Made by a program: the position numbers and the translations under genes. Below, piece after piece: positions 35,699-44,574 of a stretch of 57,327 nucleotides of DNA. How positions within the stretch are numbered: position 1 is the first letter of the stretch; each line of letters begins with the position of its first letter. Source of the DNA: an uncultured Bacteroidota bacterium (GTDB lineage: Bacteria; Bacteroidota; Bacteroidia; Bacteroidales; WCHB1-69); contig CADBTU010000101.1 of NCBI GenBank assembly GCA_902797625.1, positions 1 through 57,327 of the forward strand. The letters are read 5' to 3'. The notes below the pieces were generated by a model that did no database searches, was not told the origin of the DNA, and saw only the letters and a list, made by a program, of their open reading frames with translations.

Positions 35699-37111
35699 TT
35701 AAAAACCGAAAGAGTTTCCGTCGAAACAATGAGTGCAAATGCGTTCTTTTGAGAGTCCAATTGCAGCGGCAATTACGTCTAAAGTATTGAATTTAAGAGA
35801 GTGAACGCCAAGATGTTTACGAATAATTTCAACCATTTGGGCATATTGTTTAGTGGAGTTATCGAGGTATAGATGTAAATTTTTTTCATTATTGCCTTCA
35901 AGTTCATTTATCACGCGGCGTGTTATAAGTTCCATTTCAGTTTTTGAGGCTGAGAAATTCAAAAAATGGCAACCATAGAGTAGAGGTGGGCAACTAATTC
36001 TGATGTGAACTTCTTTAGCACCGTATTCGTACATTTTTTTTACGTTGTCGCGAAGTTGAGTTCCTCGAACAATAGAGTCGTCGCAGAATACTACGCTTTT
36101 TCCTTGCAGGAGAGCTTTATTAGGTAGGAGTTTCATTTTAGCGACGTGTTCGCGCATATTTTGGTTTGCTGGCATAAAGCTTCTTGACCAAGTAGGAGTA
36201 TATTTTACAATACCTCTTTGGTAAGGAATTCCTTTACCTGTTGCGTAGCCTAAAGCCATTCCGATTCCTGAATCTGGAATAGCTGATACAAAATCAGCCT
36301 CAACATCATCGGTCTTACCCATTTCAAAACCGCATCTATAGCGGGTTTCTTCAACATTGATACCTTCATAGTTAACGGATGGATAGCCGTAGTAAATCCA
36401 CAAAAACGAGCAGGCTTGCATTTTTTCATTAGGCTGGCAGAGTTGTGTGATATTATTGGGCGTAATTTCAAGAATTTCACCTGGTCCGACAAATTTTTCT
36501 GTCTGATAGTCCAAATTTGCAAAACTATGACTTTCAGATACCGCAACGAAACCATCGTTATTTTTCCCAATAACAATAGGAGTTCTTCCGAGAAAATCGC
36601 GGGCAACGATAAGACTATGGTCAGTGAGAATTAAGATTGAGCAAGAACCTTTTATTTTAGCAAAGACATCTTTTATACCATCTGCAAAAGTTTTACCTCG
36701 CGTAATAATGAGGGCAATAAGTTCTGTTTGGTTAGTAGTTCCTGAGCTGAGTTCTGTGAATTGCTGATTATTATCGAGGCACTCCTTTTCTAACTCTTTG
36801 ATGTTGTTTATTTTAGCAACTGTAGATATTGCAAATCTACCAAGATGAGAGTTTACAACAATAGGTTGTGCATCAGTATCGCTAATTACTCCAATGCCAG
36901 AGTTACCTTCAAATTTACCTAAGTCATCTCCAAATTTTGTTCTAAAATAAGAATTCTCAATATTGTGAATTGACCTGCGAAACATATCTTTTTCTTGGTT
37001 GAAAGTTACCAAACCAGCTCTTTTTGTGCCAAGGTGAGAATGATAATCAACACCATAAAACAAGTCTGAAATGCAAGGTTTCTTTGAAATAATACCGAAA
37101 AATCCGCCCAT
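35699..37111 (-). CDS. PurF-like amidophosphoribosyltransferase paralogue without glutaminase residues
   Basis: A 470-aa protein with the PurF plan: N-terminal Ntn-type domain and C-terminal phosphoribosyltransferase domain. The PRPP loop is intact (VVFCDDSIVRGTQ), and all four cysteine positions used for an Fe-S cluster in the B. subtilis type seem present (ACSFLW, LLYGCHF, CTHC). The start is MGGFFG where PurF has MCG, so the catalytic Cys1 is Gly. The usual HNGN oxyanion block reads VAKINN, and the VRYST arginine block reads VISDT. There is no alternative start that places Cys after Met. I recall similar MGGFFG proteins in Bacteroides, so this is a family feature, not an error. Glutamine-dependent activity is unlikely; an ammonia-dependent or different role is possible. 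Confidence 0.85.
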   Translation of the reverse strand: MGGFFGIISKKPCISDLFYGVDYHSHLGTKRAGLVTFNQEKDMFRRSIHNIENSYFRTKFGDDLGKFEGNSGIGVISDTDAQPIVVNSHLGRFAISTVAKINNIKELEKECLDNNQQFTELSSGTTNQTELIALIITRGKTFADGIKDVFAKIKGSCSILILTDHSLIVARDFLGRTPIVIGKNNDGFVAVSESHSFANLDYQTEKFVGPGEILEITPNNITQLCQPNEKMQACSFLWIYYGYPSVNYEGINVEETRYRCGFEMGKTDDVEADFVSAIPDSGIGMALGYATGKGIPYQRGIVKYTPTWSRSFMPANQNMREHVAKMKLLPNKALLQGKSVVFCDDSIVRGTQLRDNVKKMYEYGAKEVHIRISCPPLLYGCHFLNFSASKTEMELITRRVINELEGNNEKNLHLYLDNSTKQYAQMVEIIRKHLGVHSLKFNTLDVIAAAIGLSKERICTHCFDGNSFGF

Positions 37112-37221
37112 AAAATTTATATTTTTTTGATTTATAGATATTTAAGATAATAGTCTTAAAAATGGAAAGCAACTGCAATTGTAATCTTTTCAGCTCTTTT
37201 TTTCAATATATCATAGATGTT

Positions 37222-37245
37222 TTTTATTAACCAATGTTAATAAAA
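37222..37245. repeat. Hairpin downstream of murG
   Basis: TTTTATTAAC and GTTAATAAAA form a perfect 10-bp inverted repeat with a CAAT loop, 3 bp past the murG stop. It is AT-rich and not followed by a T-run on the minus strand, so it may be a 3' RNA-end element, not a classic terminator. Confidence 0.5.
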
Positions 37246-37248
37246 TGA

Positions 37249-38355
37249 TTAAGATAGTTTTACAATTTCAGAATAGATTAAATCTATAGCATCGGGTTTG
37301 GCGAATTTTTTTATATTTTCAGATAGGATAGACATCAGACTATTGTTATTAGCAAGTTTCAAAAGTTCAGGAATAAGTTTTTCTGGTGCATCTTTATCGT
37401 TTATTAGTAGGGCAGCGTCTTTAGAAGACAGAGCCTTGGCGTTGAAAGTTTGGTGATCTTCAGCTGCGAAAGGGAAAGGAACCAAGATAGTGGGTAAACC
37501 TACAATAGCCAATTCAGACAGGGCAATAGCACCAGCGCGAGAGATTATAATATCAGCAATTCCGTAGGCGTCGTTCATATTTTTGATAAAGGGAACAATT
37601 TTTATATTATCGTCTTGTTCATTGAGAAGTTTTTGGTCAATATTAGAATAGAATTGTTCGCCAGTTTGCCATAATAATTGAAGGTCAGCATCTCTAAATA
37701 CTTGTAGATTAGCGGCCAAAGTGTTATTAAGAGTACGAGCGCCTAAACTACCACCAATAACTAAAACTGTTTTCTTTTCAGGAGATAAGCCGAAGAACTT
37801 GTAAGAGTTTTCAGATTTTCGTTGCAGTTGTAGAATTTCAGAGCGAATAGGATTACCAGTTTTAACTATTTTTTCTTTAGGGAAATATTTTTCCAAGCCA
37901 TCGTAGGCAACGCAAATAACATCAGCATCTTTACAGAGCATTTTATTAGTTACTCCAGGGTAGGAGTTTTGTTCTTGCAGCATAGTAGGAATTTTCAGTT
38001 GAGTGGCGGCTGTCAGGGCAGGACCGCTAACAAAACCGCCCACACCAATTACGAGGTCAGGGTTAAAATTCCGAATGATATTTTTAGCTTTGCGCATAGC
38101 CTTTAGCATAACAAAGGGAAGTCGAAGGTTGCATAGCATACCATTTAATGAAAATTCTCTACTAATGCCGTAAATTTCAAGTCCTTCGATTTTAAATCCT
38201 GCGTCTGGAATACGTTTCATTTCCATCTTGTTTTCAGCACCGATGAATAGTATTTCAGCTTCAGGATTCTCTTTTTTTATTTTGTTAGCGATGGCAAGTG
38301 CTGGAAAAATATGTCCTCCAGTGCCACCGCCGCTGATTATGTACTTTTTTTTCAT
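37249..38355 (-). CDS. murG: MurG GlcNAc transferase (lipid II synthesis)
   Basis: Adds GlcNAc to lipid I on the inner face of the membrane to make lipid II. The 368-aa GT-B protein has the diphosphate loop ISGGGTGGHIFPALAIA, FVSGPALTAATQLKIPTMLQEQ split across the acceptor site, VIGGSLGARTLNN, and the UDP-GlcNAc site VPFPFAAEDHQTFNAKAL. It is complete. It is not in the mraY-ftsW cluster at the right edge but is the last gene of a six-gene envelope run, 37 bp after the GH20 gene. Confidence 0.96.
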   Translation of the reverse strand: MKKKYIISGGGTGGHIFPALAIANKIKKENPEAEILFIGAENKMEMKRIPDAGFKIEGLEIYGISREFSLNGMLCNLRLPFVMLKAMRKAKNIIRNFNPDLVIGVGGFVSGPALTAATQLKIPTMLQEQNSYPGVTNKMLCKDADVICVAYDGLEKYFPKEKIVKTGNPIRSEILQLQRKSENSYKFFGLSPEKKTVLVIGGSLGARTLNNTLAANLQVFRDADLQLLWQTGEQFYSNIDQKLLNEQDDNIKIVPFIKNMNDAYGIADIIISRAGAIALSELAIVGLPTILVPFPFAAEDHQTFNAKALSSKDAALLINDKDAPEKLIPELLKLANNNSLMSILSENIKKFAKPDAIDLIYSEIVKLS

Positions 38356-38392
38356 TGTTTATTAGTTTTTTTTGAAAAAAATTTTAGAGAAT

Positions 38393-40027
38393 TTATTCAA
38401 AGTTCATTATAGTTCTATTAGAGGGGTTATAGCCCAATTTTTTCACAAGATTTCTTTCAAATTCAACTTTATTAGTAAATTTATTAATGTTTTTATTCTC
38501 TTTTTGCGACCAAACGCATTCAGATAAGGCGAAAAGACGTGGAAGTAACATATATTCTGCTTGTTCTGGGGTATTTATAAATTCTGTCCAGAGGTTACAT
38601 TGTGCACCGAGTATATGTTTTTGTTGAGAGTCGCAGAGGCTATCAGGCATAGGTTCAAAGGAGTAAGCTTTTCCAAGAGAAACGTAGCCCTCCATACATA
38701 GAGGTTCATCAGCATCTTTGCATTGATAATAGTTGTAATAACAATGCGTTGTAGGGCACATAATCACATCATTGCCATGTCTCGCGGCGGTGCGAGCTGC
38801 TTTTGGGCCTTGCCAGCACATCATAGTGGAAGTGTTAACCATATCTTCTGAAACTATGTCATCCCAGATGATAGCTTTTTTGTTAAGAGTGCTGAGGTGT
38901 TTTTCAATTTGGTTCATTAACCATTGTTGAAGTTCAAATTCATCAGCGAGTTTTTTGTCTTCAATACGTTTTTGACATTTAGGACAAACCTGCCAATTGT
39001 CGTTAAAAGCTTCATCTCCTCCGATATGTATATATTCATAGGGAAACAATTCAGCAACTTCATCAAGTACATCTTTATAGAATGTTAAGATGTCGTCGTT
39101 ACCTGCGCACATAATGGCTTTAGGAGGCCAATAAGGACCAACAGCTACTGTATAGGGGTAGTTATCGCACGCAAATTGAGGATATGCTGCAAGGATAGCG
39201 CTACAGTGTCCAGGAATTTCGATTTCAGGAATAATATCAATATTGCGAGCAGCAGCATATTTGATAATATCGCGAACTTGATCTTTTGTGTAAAATCCAC
39301 CATAAGTCATCGGTTCGTCGGACAAAACAGGATGAAGGGTGTCCCAAGAAGTTCGTTCTGGGCGCCATGCACCAATAGATGTAAGACGAGGATATTTGTC
39401 TATTTGGATGCGCCACCCATGATCATCTGTTAGATGCCAATGAAATTTGTTAAGTTTGTAGAAAGCTAAGATATCTATATATTTTTTAACAAAAGCGGTA
39501 TCAAAAAAGTGTCGAGATACATCTAAGTGAGCACCGCGATATGAAAATCTGGGATAATCGGTGATATTAGCACAAGGAATTCGATAAGTGTTAGCACCAG
39601 CAATTTTATCTTCTCCAGCCATCTGCAAAAGTGTTTGAAAACCATATAAACAACCGATTCCTGTGTTCGCTTCTATGATAATTCGTTTTGATTTTACAGT
39701 GATAGTATAGCCCTCATCGCCCAATTCTTTAGATTTTTTCTCTTTAATAGTTAGTAAGATAGAGTTTTTACCCGCACTTTCTTCATCGCCTAAATTAGGA
39801 CGCAAGTTAAAATAGTGTTCATAAGAATCTCTGATAAGTTTTGTTAATTCTGGATTTTCATCATTAATGTTGCCGAAGCATAACAAGGTATTCTCGTCAA
39901 TTTTAAAATATCCACATTTTTGCTCAATTTTTACTGGTTCTGGAACAATTACAATAGGAAGTGTTTTTTGACATCCGCAAAATAAAAGAGCAGTAGCTAA
40001 CAAAATAATTGTAAAAAATTTATTCAT
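38393..40027 (-). CDS. GH20 beta-N-acetylhexosaminidase lipoprotein
   Basis: A 544-aa family 20 glycosidase that removes terminal GlcNAc or GalNAc by substrate-assisted catalysis. The signal ends LLFCGCQK with the lipidated Cys, so it is likely anchored in the outer membrane or periplasm. The N-terminal GH20b domain (about 20-145) precedes the barrel with KFHWHLTDDHGWRIQIDKYP and the catalytic Asp-Glu pair in YIHIGGDEAFND (about residue 330). It probably acts on host glycans or peptidoglycan fragments; the murG neighbour favours neither clearly. Confidence 0.92.
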   Translation of the reverse strand: MNKFFTIILLATALLFCGCQKTLPIVIVPEPVKIEQKCGYFKIDENTLLCFGNINDENPELTKLIRDSYEHYFNLRPNLGDEESAGKNSILLTIKEKKSKELGDEGYTITVKSKRIIIEANTGIGCLYGFQTLLQMAGEDKIAGANTYRIPCANITDYPRFSYRGAHLDVSRHFFDTAFVKKYIDILAFYKLNKFHWHLTDDHGWRIQIDKYPRLTSIGAWRPERTSWDTLHPVLSDEPMTYGGFYTKDQVRDIIKYAAARNIDIIPEIEIPGHCSAILAAYPQFACDNYPYTVAVGPYWPPKAIMCAGNDDILTFYKDVLDEVAELFPYEYIHIGGDEAFNDNWQVCPKCQKRIEDKKLADEFELQQWLMNQIEKHLSTLNKKAIIWDDIVSEDMVNTSTMMCWQGPKAARTAARHGNDVIMCPTTHCYYNYYQCKDADEPLCMEGYVSLGKAYSFEPMPDSLCDSQQKHILGAQCNLWTEFINTPEQAEYMLLPRLFALSECVWSQKENKNINKFTNKVEFERNLVKKLGYNPSNRTIMNFE

Positions 40028-40046
40028 AATATTATTATTTTATTAT

Positions 40047-41216
40047 TCAATCAGTTAAAAAAATATCAGAAGCTATACCGTCAGCAAACCAAAAACCTTC
40101 TGAAGTTAGATGTATTGTATTATCTATCGTTTTAAAAAAATTATTGCGAACTTTAGTTCTAAAATAATTCTGCAAATATTCAACTTTTTTTGTTTCAAAG
40201 TGCATTTTCATTTCATTTAAATCAATTCCTTTAGAAGTTCTAAGACGCAAGAGAATATATTCATTGAATTTTTCATTAGGAGAAAGTTTCTCAAAATCGT
40301 TAAAAGTGGTGTTATTTTCAATATTTTTGTGATAATCATTCAGAGTTGGGGCATTCCAATATCTTTTATGTCCGTTGAAAGAGTGCGCAGAAACACCAAA
40401 TCCTAAGTAGGGAACACCAAACCAATATGAAGAGTTATGTTTAGATTCAAATCCTAATTTTGCGAAATTAGAGATTTCATAATGCTGAAATCCAGACTGT
40501 TGAGCAAAAGAAACAAGAATATCATATTGCCGTTTTGCAAGTTCTTCATCTAAAGGTTCGAGTTGTTTGTTTTTAACCTTTTTGTATAGTATTGAATTTT
40601 CTTCTAAAGTCAGTGCGTAAGCAGAGAAATGATTGATATCAAGTAATTTAAGTGTGTTAAGTTCTTGTAACCATAAAGTATCGTTTCGCTCATTGATCCC
40701 GTAAATTAAATCTATTGAAATATTTGTAAAACCTGCTTTTTTAGCATTTTTTATGGCATTAGCAGCATCTTTAGAATTGTGTTTTCTACCGAGAAAATTG
40801 AGAATATTATCATCAAAAGATTGTACTCCTATGCTTAATCTGTTTATACCTAATTGTTTCAGTTGTTTACAATATACTTCAGATAGTTGTTCGGGATTAG
40901 CTTCAAATGAAAATTCAATAATATTTTCAGAGTTGTAATTATCCTTAATTGATTTTATAACATGTTCTATTTCATATATTTTCAAAAGAGAAGGAGTGCC
41001 TCCACCAAAGTATATTGTTGAGAAATTTAAATCCTTATTATCGTAGCTTCGTAGGGTTAATTCTTTTGTAAGAGTTTGTAAATATTCCCCTATGATGTTT
41101 TGTTGAGGTGCAGTTTTATGGAGAGAAGAGTGTTTTTTTTTGCATACAATAGAGTAAAAAGCGCAATAAACACACTTTGATCTGCAAAAAGGAATATGTA
41201 TGTAGATACCCGCCAT
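40047..41216 (-). CDS. hemW: HemW, radical SAM family haem chaperone
   Basis: A 389-aa relative of HemN, now regarded as a haem-handling protein rather than a coproporphyrinogen oxidase. It begins MAGIYIHIPFCRSKCVYCAFYS, here residues 1-22, with the CX3CX2C cluster motif; FGGGTPSLL, EANPEQL, GVQSFDD and GINRLSIG follow. The N-terminal extra Cys of true HemN is absent, as in HemW. It lies between protease and glycosidase genes with gaps under 25 bp, so it shares their transcript. Confidence 0.9.
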   Translation of the reverse strand: MAGIYIHIPFCRSKCVYCAFYSIVCKKKHSSLHKTAPQQNIIGEYLQTLTKELTLRSYDNKDLNFSTIYFGGGTPSLLKIYEIEHVIKSIKDNYNSENIIEFSFEANPEQLSEVYCKQLKQLGINRLSIGVQSFDDNILNFLGRKHNSKDAANAIKNAKKAGFTNISIDLIYGINERNDTLWLQELNTLKLLDINHFSAYALTLEENSILYKKVKNKQLEPLDEELAKRQYDILVSFAQQSGFQHYEISNFAKLGFESKHNSSYWFGVPYLGFGVSAHSFNGHKRYWNAPTLNDYHKNIENNTTFNDFEKLSPNEKFNEYILLRLRTSKGIDLNEMKMHFETKKVEYLQNYFRTKVRNNFFKTIDNTIHLTSEGFWFADGIASDIFLTD

Positions 41217-41232
41217 TAAATTTTATTTCTTA

Positions 41233-43026
41233 TCATTTTTCTTGTCCAAATATAAAACTACTAATCGAGTTATCTATGTGAAAATCAACTTTATATAATT
41301 GGAATGTTTTATGTTTAGGAAGATTAGGTAGAACGAAACTGTGCCATAATAGGTGATAGTCTTTATCAGCAATAGAAGGGTTGCTCACGAAAACTTTTTT
41401 ATATTTTGTAGTTTTACCTTTATTGAAAGATTTGTCATTATCGGAAGCTATAGGAGTGATGATAATTTGAAGAGATTTATAGTTTTGAGAGTTAAGGCTG
41501 CCATTAACAAGGAAGTCAATTCTATTTTCCACAACATAAGATCGACTTTTATTCAGCAGTATGATAGAAGAGTCAGCGTTATTATATTTTAAGATATTGT
41601 AGGCTTTCAAGAAGTTAGAAATTCCGTACCCCAATCCATTTTCATTATCAAGAGGCAAATTTATATTTTTGATATTAGGGATATTCACAGGATAGCGGTC
41701 GCCAGCTTTGCGAACAGCTTGCATTATTTGGTAGTTAGATTTATTAGGGAAAGCTTGCCATAGGCAGGCAATCATACCAGCGAGCATTGGGGAAGAAAAA
41801 GAGGTTCCGTTAGCAACTGTAATAATGCCAGCTGGTGTTGAGACAACAGTATTTCGGCCAACGGCGCAGGCATCAGGTTTAGTTCGTCCATCAGCGGTAG
41901 GACCATAAGAGCTAAAGTAGGCGCGTTTTTGTTCAGTGTTGACTGCACCCACAGTGATAATATCTTTAGCATCAGCTGGTGTTCCGATAAATTTCCATTT
42001 TTTACCTCCTTCGTTGCCTGCGCTATTACAAATAATCATTCCTTTAGAGGCTGCGATAGTAGCCGCGCGTGATGCTCTGCTTGTAACACCGTTCAGGTCT
42101 TCATAGCGGCGCTGGTTTACAGTATCGTCGAATGTTGTATAACCTAAAGAAGAGTTAAGAATTTGGCAGCCAAGACTATCTGCATATTCCAACCCAGCCA
42201 CCCAGTTATCCTCTTCAATACGATTTTCACTGCGAGAGTCTTCGGTTTGGCAGATGTTTACCTGTATCATAGGGGCAGTACCCACCAGGATACCAGGGAG
42301 ATAAGATGCAATACACGATAAAACCATCGTTCCGTGTGTGTGTTGGCGCATAGGGTCTTTGTTGGGTTGTACTATGTTGCGTGCTCCCAAAAGCCGATTA
42401 TCTTTACGAAGAATTTTAAAACAAGATATAGTGTCAACATTTTGAAATCCTCCATCTAAAATCATCATCTGCATATTCTCACCGCGATAACCCAAACGAT
42501 GTAGCCAATGCACATTGTTTGCTCTAACTTGAGCGTCAGCTTTTCCATAGTCAAAATCTCCATTTTCTAAAATGTCGGATTGATAAGAAAAGTGTATGTT
42601 GTTTTCAGGATATGGAAACTTATACTCAGGTTCTACAGGTGGTTCAGGTTCTCTCATCAGTATTGTACGTTCAATATGTTTAACAAATTTGAATTTTAAT
42701 ACATTTTCAATAAAATCTTCTCGTTCAGAGTAGATTGTGGCACCGTTCAACCATTTAGAGGTAGTGAAACATCTTGCAGAAGTGTCGAAGGTAAGTATAT
42801 GAGTGATATAATTTGGGTTTACTGGAAGATCTGTTTCGTCTATGCTAATATTGTGAGCATTGCGTAAATCAATAGCGCGTTTTGAAAGAAACTTTTCAGG
42901 TTCTGAGATAGAGTAGGGGGTTCCATACTTGTCGGTAAATTCCACCCAATACTTTGCTGCTGTTTGTCCAAAAGAGTAAGTGAAAGCAGTTATAACAGAA
43001 ATAATTAAAAGAGTCCTTTTTATCAT
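41233..43026 (-). CDS. Secreted subtilisin-like S8 serine protease
   Basis: A 597-aa exported protease. The signal peptide (residues 1-21, ending FGQ) is followed by a propeptide-like region typical of Bacteroidota S8 enzymes (EFTDKYGTPYSISEPEKFLS). The catalytic triad is visible as Asp in MMILDGGFQN, His in HTHGTMVLS and Ser in GTSFSSPMLAG. After the catalytic domain there is a beta-rich tail of about 110 residues, but I do not see a clear T9SS sorting domain. It follows the O-antigen ligase gene by 21 bp. Confidence 0.9.
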   Translation of the reverse strand: MIKRTLLIISVITAFTYSFGQTAAKYWVEFTDKYGTPYSISEPEKFLSKRAIDLRNAHNISIDETDLPVNPNYITHILTFDTSARCFTTSKWLNGATIYSEREDFIENVLKFKFVKHIERTILMREPEPPVEPEYKFPYPENNIHFSYQSDILENGDFDYGKADAQVRANNVHWLHRLGYRGENMQMMILDGGFQNVDTISCFKILRKDNRLLGARNIVQPNKDPMRQHTHGTMVLSCIASYLPGILVGTAPMIQVNICQTEDSRSENRIEEDNWVAGLEYADSLGCQILNSSLGYTTFDDTVNQRRYEDLNGVTSRASRAATIAASKGMIICNSAGNEGGKKWKFIGTPADAKDIITVGAVNTEQKRAYFSSYGPTADGRTKPDACAVGRNTVVSTPAGIITVANGTSFSSPMLAGMIACLWQAFPNKSNYQIMQAVRKAGDRYPVNIPNIKNINLPLDNENGLGYGISNFLKAYNILKYNNADSSIILLNKSRSYVVENRIDFLVNGSLNSQNYKSLQIIITPIASDNDKSFNKGKTTKYKKVFVSNPSIADKDYHLLWHSFVLPNLPKHKTFQLYKVDFHIDNSISSFIFGQEK

Positions 43027-43047
43027 AGTTTCGATATTTATTACAAT

Positions 43048-44574
43048 TTATTTTTCAGAAAATAATATCAAGGGTGCGAAGATTGTGTACAGCAATCTGC
43101 CTGTTTGAGCGTTTAGAGTATCTTCTACGATCATAGATAGAATAATAGTTAGTATCAATGCAAAATAAACAAAGTTGATTTTGTCAGGTATTCCAACGAA
43201 AGGGTAAATAAGTATAAAAACGAAATAAATAAGAGTAAGTATCCCAGATGTAAGCCAGAAAGTGATAAATTGATTATGGCTTCCGCGATCCTTTTTTTTG
43301 TGGGCAATAGGAGAATTTATTTTTTCCAAACGTTTGTCTAATGCAGCACGTTGATTGCCTATACCCACACCAAAAATATAGTTTTCTTTTATTAAACCCC
43401 AAGAAGCTTTCCAGAGTTCAAAGCGCTGAAGCAGAGAAGATTCTGTGTATATATTGTATTTATTGTATAAAGTAAACCCAAAAAATGTTTGGTAGAGAGC
43501 TTTTTTAGTGCTAAAAAATTTAGTATATTCGATGTTTGCAAACTTTTGTTCAATATTTTTTATATCCTTATCGGTTAGGCTCATTACTGCGGCAGAATCT
43601 TTGTGTAAACCTTTGGAGTTTAAGTATCTTATTAGAGTATTGGAAATATCACTATTATAGGTTGAGTCAGAGCGAAAATTCCAAGCAGTTTTTAATTCTT
43701 CTTCACAAACATAATATCCTATATAATATCCGTTTTCAATTATAGAAGAATTATCGAAATTATAAGTCCTTCCTGCAGCAGTAACTGATGAATAGTTCGG
43801 AACGGCTTCTTTTGGACGAAAGTAACTGATTGTTATTAAGCAAAAATATAGTGAAGAAACTAATAATATTGTAGAGATTGCAGTAATGGAAATAGTTTTA
43901 GTTTTTTTGTTTTTAATTTTGAAAGATAGATAAAATATAAAAGATAATGTTATGAAGAAAAGGATTACAATTCCTGATAAAGTTTGTGAGAATAGTAGAT
44001 AAATTAGAAGTAAAAATGCGCAAAGAGAGTATAAAAGTGAAAGTTTTTTATTGCAGTTTCTGAGTTTTATTGCGTAGAAACAGCAAAAAACAATGGAAAT
44101 GACAACGCATAGACCAAATCTTATATGGTCAATAAATCTTGAAATGGCTCTAAAATCCCAAAAATTATGGGTCAAAGCATATATTGTATTCCAAAGACAA
44201 CCGAAAATTGTAGCTAAGATAAAAACCGTGAGAATTACTTGTAATTCTTTGTTTTTTAGTTGTTTAGATGAGATGATTATAATAGGTGCCAATAAAAATG
44301 TTATCTTAGAAAGCATTTCGTTGCTTGCAGCTTTAAAATCCGTTGCGTTGAAAAGTCCTATTGCAAAAACTATGTAGAAAGCGGAAAATAGTAGAAATTG
44401 GCGATTGTTAACCATTCTTTTCCATTTTTCATTCCAATTCCACTCTGCTATCCAATTTAAGAATATGATAAAGCAAGACAGTCCCATCAAAAAGTGCGAC
44501 AAAGGTAGCGATGCGGCAAGCACAATTGTTGCTAAAAGGTAGAAAGATTGATGAAACTGTTGTCGAGAAATCAT
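43048..44574 (-). CDS. O-antigen ligase / Wzy-type polymerase-like membrane protein
   Basis: A 508-aa protein with about ten or more TM helices and a large periplasmic loop (about residues 255-400). The family signature is near the loop end: IFGVGIGNQRAALDKRLEK followed by DRGSHNQFITFWLTSGI, with the conserved His-Asn. WaaL ligases and Wzy polymerases share this fold and cannot be separated here. Its ATG overlaps the ctp stop as TAATG, so translation is probably coupled to the protease gene. Confidence 0.82.
   Translation of the reverse strand: MISRQQFHQSFYLLATIVLAASLPLSHFLMGLSCFIIFLNWIAEWNWNEKWKRMVNNRQFLLFSAFYIVFAIGLFNATDFKAASNEMLSKITFLLAPIIIISSKQLKNKELQVILTVFILATIFGCLWNTIYALTHNFWDFRAISRFIDHIRFGLCVVISIVFCCFYAIKLRNCNKKLSLLYSLCAFLLLIYLLFSQTLSGIVILFFITLSFIFYLSFKIKNKKTKTISITAISTILLVSSLYFCLITISYFRPKEAVPNYSSVTAAGRTYNFDNSSIIENGYYIGYYVCEEELKTAWNFRSDSTYNSDISNTLIRYLNSKGLHKDSAAVMSLTDKDIKNIEQKFANIEYTKFFSTKKALYQTFFGFTLYNKYNIYTESSLLQRFELWKASWGLIKENYIFGVGIGNQRAALDKRLEKINSPIAHKKKDRGSHNQFITFWLTSGILTLIYFVFILIYPFVGIPDKINFVYFALILTIILSMIVEDTLNAQTGRLLYTIFAPLILFSEK

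Noticed and set aside
35699..37111. PurF Cys1 loss caused by a wrong start codon
   Set aside because: No alternative start in this frame puts Cys after Met, other glutaminase residues are also changed, and similar MGGFFG starts are remembered from Bacteroides.
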